Shown in pieces: positions 16,734 through 24,626 of a stretch of DNA of 64,000 nucleotides. The stretch is from JBKBIP01 sp046297495. GTDB lineage: Bacteria > Planctomycetota > Planctomycetia > Gemmatales > Gemmataceae. Location of the stretch: NCBI GenBank assembly GCA_046297495.1, contig JBKBIP010000029.1, positions 1 through 64,000 of the forward strand. Direction: 5' to 3'. Position 1 is the stretch's first letter; each line of letters starts with the position of its first letter. The translations under genes were made by a program, and so were the position numbers. The notes beneath the pieces are model-generated. The model made no database searches and was not told where the DNA came from. It saw only the letters and a program-made list of their open reading frames with translations.

Positions 16734-17411
16734 ATGCCGAAAGAGAGCAACGCGGCTGAGCAGCTTGTGCGAGACCTCTCCGGGAGGCGATTTGGCACCA
16801 TTCTGATTGATCCGCCCTGGCGCTTTGCCAATCGCACCGGAAAGATGGCCCCAGAACACAAACGGCTTCATCGTTACACGACAATGACTTTTGAGGCCAT
16901 AGCAGCCCTGCCCGTTGCTGACCTGGCACTACCGAAGAGCCACCTGTATCTCTGGTGTCCTAACGCTTTGCTTCTGGAAGCTCTTCAAATCATGAAAGGT
17001 TGGGGCTTTACTTATAAAACCAACATAGTTTGGTACAAGACTCGCAAGGATGGCGGTCCTGACGGTCGAGGCGTTGGTTTCTATTTCCGCAACGTGACGG
17101 AGCTTCTACTGTTTGGAACACGCGGGAAACTCCGAACCCTCAAGCAAGGCCGGCGACAGGTCAATGTCATCGTGAGCCGAAAGCACGAGCATTCGTGGAA
17201 GCCGAGCGAAACCTATACCATTATCGAAGCGTGCAGTCCAGGACCCTATCTCGAGCTATTCGCCCGCCACCTGCGACCTGGATGGACCAGTTGGGGAGAC
17301 CAGGCAACTACCTATGAACCCAATCGCCCGGTCGTAGCCATGTACAATGGTCATGCGAAAAGGGGGAAGTGCTCCACTCAAGCTACCCTGTTTCAAGAGT
17401 TCGGATCATAG
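16734..17411 (+). CDS. MT-A70 family adenine DNA methyltransferase
   Basis: ATG 16734 follows AGGGGGCC, giving 225 residues. The catalytic motif is LIDPPWRF, followed by HLYLWCPNALL, GFTYKTNIVWYK and a FARHLRPGWTSWG ending. These are the usual marks of MT-A70 enzymes, which make N6-methyladenine. The gene converges on the endonuclease with a 19-base overlap of their 3' ends. It most likely protects the sites cut by that enzyme. Confidence 0.85.
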   Translation: MPKESNAAEQLVRDLSGRRFGTILIDPPWRFANRTGKMAPEHKRLHRYTTMTFEAIAALPVADLALPKSHLYLWCPNALLLEALQIMKGWGFTYKTNIVWYKTRKDGGPDGRGVGFYFRNVTELLLFGTRGKLRTLKQGRRQVNVIVSRKHEHSWKPSETYTIIEACSPGPYLELFARHLRPGWTSWGDQATTYEPNRPVVAMYNGHAKRGKCSTQATLFQEFGS

Positions 17412-17983
17412 CATTTCATTCCCATGCCAATCAGCAATAATGGGCAACACCCCGCACCACCTCCGTTCACCTTTGGCATCAGTTTATCCCAATGCGTTGT
17501 GGAGGCACCATAGGATTTGCCTTTGCCAAGTTGGTCAAACAACGTCTGCAACTCGGTGAGCCGAGTGATGATTACGCCGACCGACAGCACACGCAGTTCC
17601 TTTAACAGCCGGAAGTTATTCAAGTCTCGGTCGTAAAACTCCGTCTTATTGTTCCATTCCACCTCTACGCCGACGCGGTTTTTGAAGTTGTCGATGCTGT
17701 GGGTTGGAATAGGGATTGGAGAACCATCAACTTCGATCTTGATGTCGAAGTCTTTGGGTGCCCAGCCCCGTTTGGCGAGAAATCCGTCGATGGCAATCGG
17801 GATCGGTGAACGCCCGCCGCCCGGAGTGAGAATGTCGCTCTTTTTGAGCGTGAACGCTGTCAGGCACTCTAGGATATCCTGGAACTCGGAAGGAAAATCC
17901 GTGGCCAGAATAGCGCAGGCGTGGTCCCGCTCTTCAAACGTGTACTTGTTGCGCAGGTTTGGGGGAATCAAATTCAGGCCCAT
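17393..17983 (-). CDS. BglII/BstYI-like type II restriction endonuclease
   Basis: ATG 17983 with GGAAGAGG five bases upstream is preferred over the TTG at 18001, giving 196 residues. The segment DFDIKIEVDGS, then VGVEVEWNNKTEFYDRDLNNFRLL and SVGVIITR, matches the BglII/BstYI family, in which acidic residues and E-x-E type motifs coordinate the metal. Enzymes of this family cut GATC-containing palindromes (AGATCT or RGATCY); the specificity here is unknown. The stop overlaps the methylase 3' end. Confidence 0.8.
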   Translation of the reverse strand: MGLNLIPPNLRNKYTFEERDHACAILATDFPSEFQDILECLTAFTLKKSDILTPGGGRSPIPIAIDGFLAKRGWAPKDFDIKIEVDGSPIPIPTHSIDNFKNRVGVEVEWNNKTEFYDRDLNNFRLLKELRVLSVGVIITRLTELQTLFDQLGKGKSYGASTTHWDKLMPKVNGGGAGCCPLLLIGMGMKCYDPNS

Positions 17984-18022
17984 TACAACCTCTTCCGTCA
18001 AAACGAGGGTATATTCCCAAAC

Positions 18023-18998
18023 TTGGCCGTGGACGACAAGTTCGACTCACCTTTCGGCAGCATCGAGGCCGCGATTGGCCGCTTCCTACCCGCGCCTGGT
18101 CGGCGGCGAACCAACATACCCGTATGAGGTCGTTGAGCATGGGCCGGACGATTATGTCGGGATCTGCCCCGAAACCGAAGACCGCATCGTGCTCGTGCGG
18201 GACGATCTGGTCATTTACGAGCTGGACTGGTCTCTGTTCCTGGCCGACGTAGCGGCCGCGTTGGTTTTCAGGTGCCGTTCCGGCGGGCCGGACGGTCTCC
18301 CGCCGGCGACACGCCTGGTCGGCGACTACCGGCCGGTCGCGGGTTATTCGTTCCCGGCCTACCTGACCATCCCTCTGGAGTCCCGCAGCTTGACGAGCGC
18401 GGTGTGCATGCTCGTCTCGACGAGCGACGCCGCGCTCATCCTGTTGACCCCAACCCGGCACCGGCTGCGCCCCGACGCGCAGCAAATCCTGGAGCGGAAG
18501 AAGTGCTGTTGGCTGCCACTGGAGGAGGCTCTGCAAGCGGCGGAGCCGAGGCAATGGCGGCCCACGGACGCGGCGGTTCAGGCGTTGCGCGACTTCACCA
18601 GTCTGCACGTCCCCTCGCCAGAGGCGGACAACGGGAAGGTGTTCTTCCCGACGCCGGCGGGTGCGACGTGGGCCGACGTCAGCATCCGCTTCGTCGATGG
18701 CCATTCCGTCGCGGTTCGGGCCGGGGCCGCTGGTGGGACGTACCACTACGCCCAGCTTGGCATGGCCGATGGTCGCAATGCCAGGCCGACGAAGAAGTGG
18801 GAACTGCTGCATGTCCTCGCCCGGAACCACGGGGTACTGACGTGGAAAAGCTCCGACGCCAGCCGCAAGAACAAGAAGCGGCGGGAGCTGCTGGCCAGGG
18901 ATTTGAAGGCGTTCTTCCGCTTGGGCGGCGAGCCGATCCTGTTGACGGACGACGGCAAGGGCTGGCGAACAGCCTTCGCCCTGGAGGCGGATGCTTGA
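18023..18998 (+). pseudogene. Frameshifted gene of a conserved planctomycete family
   Basis: The start reads VDDKFDSPFGSIEAAIGRF in one frame. Immediately after a CC at 18085-18086 the continuation YPRLVGGEPTYPYEVVEHG lies in the next frame and runs to 18998. I read this as a one-base indel in one gene of about 320 residues. No enzyme motif is recognised. Blocks such as DDYVGICPETEDRIVL and KKRRELLARDLKAFFRL are distinctive, and the C-terminal part looks like a DNA- or nucleotide-binding accessory protein. It adjoins the divergent endonuclease start, so the restriction-modification unit may have landed next to it. Confidence 0.55.
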
Positions 18999-19368
18999 AA
19001 GGCGAAAGGGGGTGTCCATTCGTACCCGCGAGTGTAAGAGCAGTGGTAACTCGGCGGGGTATGGTTACGCGAGAGTCTGAGAGTTTTGGCGGGAGAGTTT
19101 CGGCGTGCGAGCGTAAACCCGGGGGTTGCACTCGCACCCCGAATGATCTCGCCCGAACCAGAGAGTGCTGGGGATGGGGCCGGGAACGCGGAAACCCTGG
19201 AAAAAAGGCCTGAAATGCGAAACGCCGAGGCCATTGGCTCTCGGCGTTTCTCGGTAACTGGTGTGTCTGGTCCGCTCGTAGAGGGACCAGTCAGCTCCCC
19301 GGTCCATCCACTCCAAGAACCAGGGTTTCGTCGAGCTAGGTGCTTGGAAAATCAGGAGGTTACGTCAA
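18999..19368. other. Gene-free interval with a strong hairpin
   Basis: No convincing gene was found here. Stop-poor short frames exist but lack ribosome sites. The stretch contains the 11-bp stem hairpin at 19219-19250 and an AGGAGG at 19354-19359 that faces the next HTH frame. Confidence 0.5.
19219..19250. terminator. Perfect 11-bp hairpin
   Basis: GAAACGCCGAG and CTCGGCGTTTC pair perfectly around a 10-base loop that can itself pair (GCC/GGC). No T run follows on either strand, so it could be a factor-independent terminator of weak type, a processing signal or an operator. Confidence 0.55.
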
Positions 19369-19662
19369 GCACCTACCTTCAAAGTCTCCCCCTGGAATGC
19401 CCCCGAAACGGGTCACGAGCACCCTTCCAAAACGCCCTGTGTTAACCGCGATCCTCTCGCTCTGGCCAAGTTCTACAAGGGCCTTCTCGACAGCGGCACG
19501 GTTGAGAATCGTGCCGCTCTGGCTCGTTACCTCGGCGTCAGTCGCTCGCGAGTGACCCAAGTTCTCCGTCGCCTCGAAAAGGCCCCCAAGCCGGCCACGC
19601 ACAATGATGCTGCGGGCAGGAAAGGCACGGCCGGGAAGGAGGGCAGCCATGCCGCAGGCTGA
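19369..19662 (+). CDS. HTH protein, start unclear
   Basis: The frame ending at TGA 19660-19662 encodes NRDPLALAKFYKGLLDSG, then RAALARYLGVSRSRVTQVLR, an obvious helix-turn-helix of the kind found in recombinase-associated proteins. AGGAGG is present at 19354-19359, but no ATG, GTG or TTG follows in frame at a sensible distance. The gene may be 5'-damaged or use a rare start. The stop overlaps the next gene by 14 bases. Confidence 0.45.
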   Translation, partial: APTFKVSPWNAPETGHEHPSKTPCVNRDPLALAKFYKGLLDSGTVENRAALARYLGVSRSRVTQVLRRLEKAPKPATHNDAAGRKGTAGKEGSHAAG

Positions 19663-20482
19663 ACCCCTTCTTGAACTCAACGGGCAGGGGCAGGAGGCCC
19701 AATTTCCGAACCCGGAGGAAGGGCCGGGTGCCTCGACCACCCGCACCGAAGAGAGCGACGCAGCCATTGCTATTCGGCTGGCAGACGAGCGGCAAGTCGA
19801 AGTCTTCTGTGATGAGCTTCGCAGTCCGTGTATTCGCCTGCCTGATGATCCGGTCGAACCGATCTGGCCTCTTCATCACCAGCGAGTGAGATCCTGGATC
19901 GCGGAACTGGTCCATGGCAAGACACGCCGGTTCATTGCGGAGAAGGACATCGCCGCCGTCCTGCGTGTCCTGGAGGGACGAGCGTGGAAGGCCCCACGCC
20001 GAGCCCCGACAACGGACCCGACCTGGCAACGAATCGAACGCGATCCCGTCGCTCTCGCCCTGATGATCTACGCCAACACCCACGGCGAGTTCGAGGGGAT
20101 GACGCGGGACCTGTTCGGGAAGCTGTTTGAGCCGACCATCCAGGACCGGCTCCGGATGGCGTCGCTGGCCCACAAGTTCCCCCTCAACACGCAGGTGTTC
20201 AGCAGGCGGCTCGGTGACGCCAAGGCCGTCCTGCATCAGATCGGGCTCGACATCAACGTCGAACGCAAGGAAGCGGGGAGCTATTGCACCTTGAAGATAA
20301 GGCAGCCCGACTTTCTCCGGGAGCCTGACGGAATCCGCGTCATTCCTACAGCCAAAGCGTCAGGCACAAGTACAGGCATGCAAGCCACTTGGCTACCGGC
20401 TGACGGAACTGACGCACCCCCGAAGGAGAACATCGAAGCCGTCCTGGCCGAACTCCGTACCATTCGCGAGGAACTACCATGA
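19649..20482 (+). CDS. Island protein of unknown function
   Basis: ATG 19649 follows AAGGAGG, giving 277 residues. Residues about 75-200 are the best-ordered part (IRLPDDPVEPIWPLHHQRV to MTRDLFGKLFEPTIQDRLRM), with helix-rich, winged-helix-like regions toward the end. No named family was recognised. It overlaps the DnaX-like ATPase by four bases (ATGA), so the two are probably translated together and may act in the same replication or repair process. Confidence 0.5.
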   Translation: MPQAEPLLELNGQGQEAQFPNPEEGPGASTTRTEESDAAIAIRLADERQVEVFCDELRSPCIRLPDDPVEPIWPLHHQRVRSWIAELVHGKTRRFIAEKDIAAVLRVLEGRAWKAPRRAPTTDPTWQRIERDPVALALMIYANTHGEFEGMTRDLFGKLFEPTIQDRLRMASLAHKFPLNTQVFSRRLGDAKAVLHQIGLDINVERKEAGSYCTLKIRQPDFLREPDGIRVIPTAKASGTSTGMQATWLPADGTDAPPKENIEAVLAELRTIREELP

Positions 20483-21294
20483 ATACCACCTACTCGGATC
20501 GCAATATCGAGTCCTGGGTCTACTCCAACTGGGGCGAGATCGTCGGCAACCACAGGCTCAAAGCCTTCCTCCAGGCGATGGCCCGCAGCATCGTCGGACC
20601 CGACAAGGGCCAGGGCATCAACACCCTGGTGCTGGGATCGTCCCGCTCGGGGAAAACGTCCACCGTCGAGTTCTTCGTCAAGACGGTCCTGTGCTGGAAC
20701 CTGGACCATGAGAAGCTCCAGCCGTGCGGCCAGTGCCAGCCGTGTGTCCAGTGTGCGGGTCGCTACGAGTTGCTGGACATGGACCAAATCCTCCACGGCG
20801 GTCTGGACCATGACGTCTGCTTCGTGCCCATCGACGGCAACAAGTTCACCCAGGCGGACATCGACCAAGCCATCGACCGGGCCAATGGCCGCTGTGGCTG
20901 GCGGTGGATCTACTACATCGACGAAATCCAGGGGTTGGTCCGTCGCCATCTGGACCACTCCTTGTTCAAGGCCGTCGAACAGCACAAGCATGTCACCTGG
21001 ATCGTGAGTACGGCCACGACCAAGGGGCTCGACCCGATGTTCCGCAATCGGTTCACGGAAGTCGCCACGGAGCTTCCGAGCGTCGGTGAACTGGCCCCGT
21101 TCATCGCTCGCCGCTGTCGAGTCCCTGGCATCAACATCACCTGGGACGACGACACCACCCTCATCCGACTCGCCGAACGGTCGAAGCAACTCACCGGGTT
21201 GGCCCTGAAGTGTCTGGCCCAGGCCAAGATGTTCGGGAGCCGCCTCACCCGCGAACTGGTTGAGCAATACGCCTTCGAGCAGATCGACATGTAG
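20479..21294 (+). CDS. DnaX-like AAA+ ATPase (clamp-loader type)
   Basis: The protein has 271 residues. Walker A is GSSRSGKTS, Walker B is WIYYIDEIQ, sensor 1 is WIVSTAT, and an arginine-finger-like FRNRF follows. Between Walker A and B is a four-cysteine knuckle (CGQCQPCVQC), as in bacterial DnaX gamma/tau. It is shorter than DnaX and lacks the C-terminal oligomerisation part. It could load a clamp, act as a dedicated replication ATPase of the island, or be an AAA+ regulator. It is coupled to the upstream gene by ATGA. Confidence 0.65.
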   Translation: MNTTYSDRNIESWVYSNWGEIVGNHRLKAFLQAMARSIVGPDKGQGINTLVLGSSRSGKTSTVEFFVKTVLCWNLDHEKLQPCGQCQPCVQCAGRYELLDMDQILHGGLDHDVCFVPIDGNKFTQADIDQAIDRANGRCGWRWIYYIDEIQGLVRRHLDHSLFKAVEQHKHVTWIVSTATTKGLDPMFRNRFTEVATELPSVGELAPFIARRCRVPGINITWDDDTTLIRLAERSKQLTGLALKCLAQAKMFGSRLTRELVEQYAFEQIDM

Positions 21295-21509
21295 CAACCG
21301 CCGTCCGGCTCACGCAGTAACTCGGGGCACGGAGGCCCTCCCTTTCCTTCTCTGCTCCCTTCCACCGTGGCGACCGGTCGAATCACACCCCCCGCATCGG
21401 ACAGGTGCTACCGCTCCCACGTCACTCAGTAATCGTCGTTCGTCCAGGGTAGTTTTCCGAGGAAAGAAAGTTGACCTCGGTGGACAAACCATCCTGAGAA
21501 AGGAGAACG

Positions 21510-21926
21510 ATGATGAGAGGCGACCGATCATACCGGCTCGGCCCCGTCCAGATCACCAGGCACTTCGTAGATTGGCATCAATCCGGACCAGACTTCAGCG
21601 ACTTCGCCCTTCGGACTTACGGGCGAATCAGGTCGATGCCGCCAGGAACCCAGGACCATTTCTACTTCAACCCTGCCTACACGGTCACGGCCGCCGGTTC
21701 TGTCCCGGAGGACATCTTCCTTGAGCAGGCGGAAAGGGCCTGCATCTTATGGATGAAGCAGCTGGATCGGGTGCTGCGGCCACGGGCCAGGAAGAAGGCA
21801 GCCAGGAAGGCAAGCCATAACGAAAGAATGTTGGTGTTCAGCGGCACGCTTATCCTTCACGGCCGCCCGGCACACATCAAACGGCTGAATCGGTCATCGA
21901 GTCCTCAGACTCAGGCCGCGTGTTGA
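21510..21926 (+). CDS. Hypothetical island protein
   Basis: ATG 21510 or 21513 follows AAAGGAG. The ~138-residue product contains GTQDHFYFNPAYTVTAAG and a helical DIFLEQAERACILWMKQLD, then a basic Arg/Lys-rich C-terminus. I do not recognise it. It stands alone between two gene-poor stretches. Confidence 0.45.
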   Translation: MMRGDRSYRLGPVQITRHFVDWHQSGPDFSDFALRTYGRIRSMPPGTQDHFYFNPAYTVTAAGSVPEDIFLEQAERACILWMKQLDRVLRPRARKKAARKASHNERMLVFSGTLILHGRPAHIKRLNRSSSPQTQAAC

Positions 21927-22287
21927 GTCTACGTCAGTGACCATGCCATCATGACCGATGGCCGTTGCCCGGCGAGGGACGGTGCATCCCGAGCGGCGAG
22001 GTTTCCTCTGCGTGACCTCGAAAGGGCGACTACCTCACTAATCCTACTTCTGTTAGCAGTAGTAGAAATTTCAGCAGCACCAGTACGAGCAGCAACAACG
22101 AGAGCAAATCATCATCCATGAGCATGAGGACAACGAGAATCGACCGAAGGTCATAGACGGACACGAACAAGAGAGGGAATCATAGAGGGACAGGACCAGG
22201 GCGGACCAGAGAAGGGCCGCAGGCCCGGGGCAGGTCAAAGACTGATCTCCCGGAGAACAACATCCCAGACCCCGGAGGATCGTATCA
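21927..22287. other. Gene-free interval
   Basis: No supported gene lies here. Short repeats of CAGCA/GAGCA type and a CTACT/AGTAG hairpin near 22040-22065 are visible. The first part is GC-rich; the middle is AT-richer than the island average. Confidence 0.4.
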
Positions 22288-22590
22288 ATGGCACGGCAGA
22301 GTGATGACCAGCGGACGGTGCAGATGCACCTGCTTCCAAGGTCATCACTCGCCCTGCCTGACCTCACCGATGAATCAGTCCAGGCTTGCCGATCACTCCC
22401 CGACACCCGGAGAATCTTCCCGCGGGTGAACACATGGCTCCCTGGAAACGGTGAGCCGAGAGTTTCGGGGGTAGCAAAAGCAGGTCCAGTAACCCAGACG
22501 ACGCCGATAAACCCTGGCCCGGGACCAATTACCCTGGTCATGGATGCTGCTCACCAGAGCATCCCGCCGGGGGAAGGAGGAACGAGATGA
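22288..22590 (+). CDS. Hypothetical protein of 100 residues
   Basis: ATG 22288 follows GGAGGATCG, and the stop overlaps the next start by four bases (ATGA). The sequence is low in recognisable structure (SLALPDLTDESVQACRSLPD, then a Pro/Gly-rich tail). Coupling supports translation, but composition is only weakly protein-like. Confidence 0.35.
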   Translation: MARQSDDQRTVQMHLLPRSSLALPDLTDESVQACRSLPDTRRIFPRVNTWLPGNGEPRVSGVAKAGPVTQTTPINPGPGPITLVMDAAHQSIPPGEGGTR

Positions 22591-22811
22591 ATGCCGAAGT
22601 AGCAGAAGCTCCGACGAATGGTGTGCAGACAGATTCGGCCCTGGAACAGAAGGCTCACGCCCTGCACATCAAGAACTTGCCGTATGAAGTCTGGTGCCGG
22701 GCCAGGCACAACGCAAACCTGAGCGGGATGTACTTCAAGGACTACATTGTACGCCTGTTGGCCGAGAGTCAGCCCTTCCCACGCCAGGCGAGCCCGCCGA
22801 CCACCAAATGA
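22587..22811 (+). CDS. Ribbon-helix-helix-like DNA-binding protein
   Basis: ATG 22587 follows GGAAGGAGG, giving 74 residues. ALHIKNLPYEVWCRARHNAN followed by FKDYIVRLLAES fits an Arc/CopG-type strand and two helices. Such proteins usually repress their own operon or that of a mobile element. The SD-sequestering hairpin of the following gene lies 60 bases downstream. Confidence 0.5.
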   Translation: MNAEVAEAPTNGVQTDSALEQKAHALHIKNLPYEVWCRARHNANLSGMYFKDYIVRLLAESQPFPRQASPPTTK

Positions 22812-22869
22812 AGGCCCTGGCAGCGGGCAGCTGTTCGACGGCCAACGTCGCCCTGACCTCGGCAGGGTA

Positions 22870-22917
22870 CTCCTGTTCGGATGCCAGCGATTTTCATCGC
22901 TGGCATCCGAACAGGAG
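22870..22917 (+). promoter_or_regulatory. Perfect 22-bp hairpin hiding a ribosome-binding site
   Basis: Arms 22870-22891 and 22896-22917 are fully complementary with a TTTC loop. The right arm ends in AGGAG of the AGGAGG (22913-22918) that serves the ATG at 22927. In RNA the stem would bury this Shine-Dalgarno site. Confidence 0.8.
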
Positions 22918-22926
22918 GCAACCCGC

Positions 22927-23250
22927 ATGACCCAGACGCGAACAGCAACGCTGTCGGACATCGCCGAACTGCACGTCCACTTTCTGGCGATCTTGCCGAC
23001 CATCGAGCAACATGCCGAACTGGCCCATCGGCACTTGGCCAACTTCCACGACCGAGAGGATGCCATCGCGGAAACCATCGCCCTCGCCTGGGCCCGGTAC
23101 TACAGGCTTGCCCGAAGAGGCAAGCACACTTTCGTCTCTCCGACGGTGTTGGCCCATGCGGCAGTCCGTTCCGTCAGGGCGGGGCGGTTGTTGTGCTGCT
23201 CGCATGGAGTCCACCGAAGGAATGGCATCCTGGTCAGCGAATCATCATGA
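22927..23250 (+). CDS. Sigma70 region-2-like small protein
   Basis: ATG 22927 follows AGGAGG at eight bases, giving 107 residues. HRHLANFHDREDAIAETIAL followed by AWARYYRLARRGK resembles the region-2 helices of sigma factors, seen in a frequent planctomycete family whose members have no region 4. Family members usually continue after RSGR; here the last ~20 residues (CCSHGVHRRNGILVSESS) are unusual, so the gene may be 3'-truncated. Its translation is probably limited by the upstream hairpin. Confidence 0.55.
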   Translation: MTQTRTATLSDIAELHVHFLAILPTIEQHAELAHRHLANFHDREDAIAETIALAWARYYRLARRGKHTFVSPTVLAHAAVRSVRAGRLLCCSHGVHRRNGILVSESS

Positions 23251-23373
23251 ATCCCACGCCAAAGTGCAGCCGCTGCACGATGCCGCCAGGCTGCTGGCAA
23301 CATCTCAACTGCTCTTGCAAAGTGATCTGATGTTCAGGTATACTCCCTCAATAACCATCAGCAGGAGGGAGCC

Positions 23374-24549
23374 ATGTCCGCCGCAACCGTCCAGCAAAAG
23401 TCCTTGTTCGACGACGAGGACGAATGCACCCACAATTACCGGCCCCGGCCGGCCCCGCTCTTCCAACCTCGGAAGATCGTCCTCGCGAAAGGCAGCGTCA
23501 CCACCCCGGCCAGACGGCAACGGGTCGATGGCGTCTTGGCCGTCTACCCTAGGGCCGAGGTCATTGAGCAGTTGACTGTCCCGCACAATAAGGTCCGCAT
23601 CGAGGCTGACGATCCGCTCGACCTGCACTACAAGGGCCATCGTGTTCTAGTCTTCGGCGAACACAAAAGTGCTGTGGGCCGCAGCGACGAGGAGGGCAAC
23701 ACCTGCCCCAACTTTTGGCACTTCTCACCCTATGGCTTCTGCCCCTACGGCTGCTCCTTTTGTTATCTGTCCGGCACCCAGGGTGTGCGGTTCTCGCCCA
23801 GCGTGAAAATCTACGTCAACCTGGAGGAGATCCTGGGCGAGATCGACCGTGTGTCCCATCGCCTGGGCCGAGAGGAAGCGTTCTACCTGGGCAAGCTCCA
23901 GGACGGCATGGCCCTCGACCCGCTCACCGGCTACTCGCGGGTGATGATCCCCTTCTTCGCTCGCCATCCCTATGCCCGGCTGCGAGTGCTGTCGAAGTGT
24001 GCCGACTTTGACAACGTGCTGGACCTCGACCACCGGGGCCGCACGGTACTGTGCTGGAGCCTCAACCCACCAGCGGTGCGGAAGGAGTACGAACTAATCA
24101 CTCCGCCGGTCGAGGATCGTATTCGCACCATCCGGCGGTGTGCCGAGGCCGGCTACCCGGTTCGGATCATGCTGATGCCGATCATCCCGATCCCTGATTG
24201 GCAACAGCACTACGACGAGCTGTTGGAGCAGCTACTGACACAGGTGAAGTTGGACCGGCTCACGCTGGGCGGCATTTGCAGCTATGGGCCGGCCTTGCAA
24301 ATCATGGAGGCGAAGCTGGGCAAGGACAACCTGATCTCCCGCTCACTGACGGTCCTTGATAACCCTCCGGGTGACGGCCGCACCCGCTACCCCATCCAGA
24401 TGCGGGCGGCGATCTACCGCCACCTGCTGGACACGATTCATCGGTTTCAGCCCCAGCTGACCTGTGCGTTGTGCATGGAGGACGTGGCCCTGGCCCGCGA
24501 CCTAGGGCTGGGAGACAGCAACATCGGGCGGTGCAACTGCATCCTGTAG
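23374..24549 (+). CDS. Spore photoproduct lyase-like radical SAM protein
   Basis: ATG 23374 follows CAGGAGGGAG, giving 391 residues. The cluster motif is CPYGCSFCYLSGTQG (CX3CX2C), preceded by FWHFSPYGF. The layout and the CX3CX2C motif fit the SPL-like radical SAM group, whose prototype reverses UV thymine dimers. Extra Cys pairs near the C-terminus (CALCMED and CNC) could hold a second cluster. In an island with a DNA ligase and nucleases, a DNA repair role is reasonable, though other radical reactions cannot be excluded. Confidence 0.7.
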   Translation: MSAATVQQKSLFDDEDECTHNYRPRPAPLFQPRKIVLAKGSVTTPARRQRVDGVLAVYPRAEVIEQLTVPHNKVRIEADDPLDLHYKGHRVLVFGEHKSAVGRSDEEGNTCPNFWHFSPYGFCPYGCSFCYLSGTQGVRFSPSVKIYVNLEEILGEIDRVSHRLGREEAFYLGKLQDGMALDPLTGYSRVMIPFFARHPYARLRVLSKCADFDNVLDLDHRGRTVLCWSLNPPAVRKEYELITPPVEDRIRTIRRCAEAGYPVRIMLMPIIPIPDWQQHYDELLEQLLTQVKLDRLTLGGICSYGPALQIMEAKLGKDNLISRSLTVLDNPPGDGRTRYPIQMRAAIYRHLLDTIHRFQPQLTCALCMEDVALARDLGLGDSNIGRCNCIL

Positions 24550-24626
24550 ATCAATAGCGGGAAACTGCTGCTCAACCAGTGGTGGTATATTCCCGCCGTG
24601 CCATTACCCGGCTTCCGCTTCGGAAC

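Noticed and set aside
19255..19340. tRNA-like stretch with CTCCCCGGTCCATCC and GGGTTTCG
   Set aside because: No complete cloverleaf can be drawn; acceptor and anticodon stems do not form.
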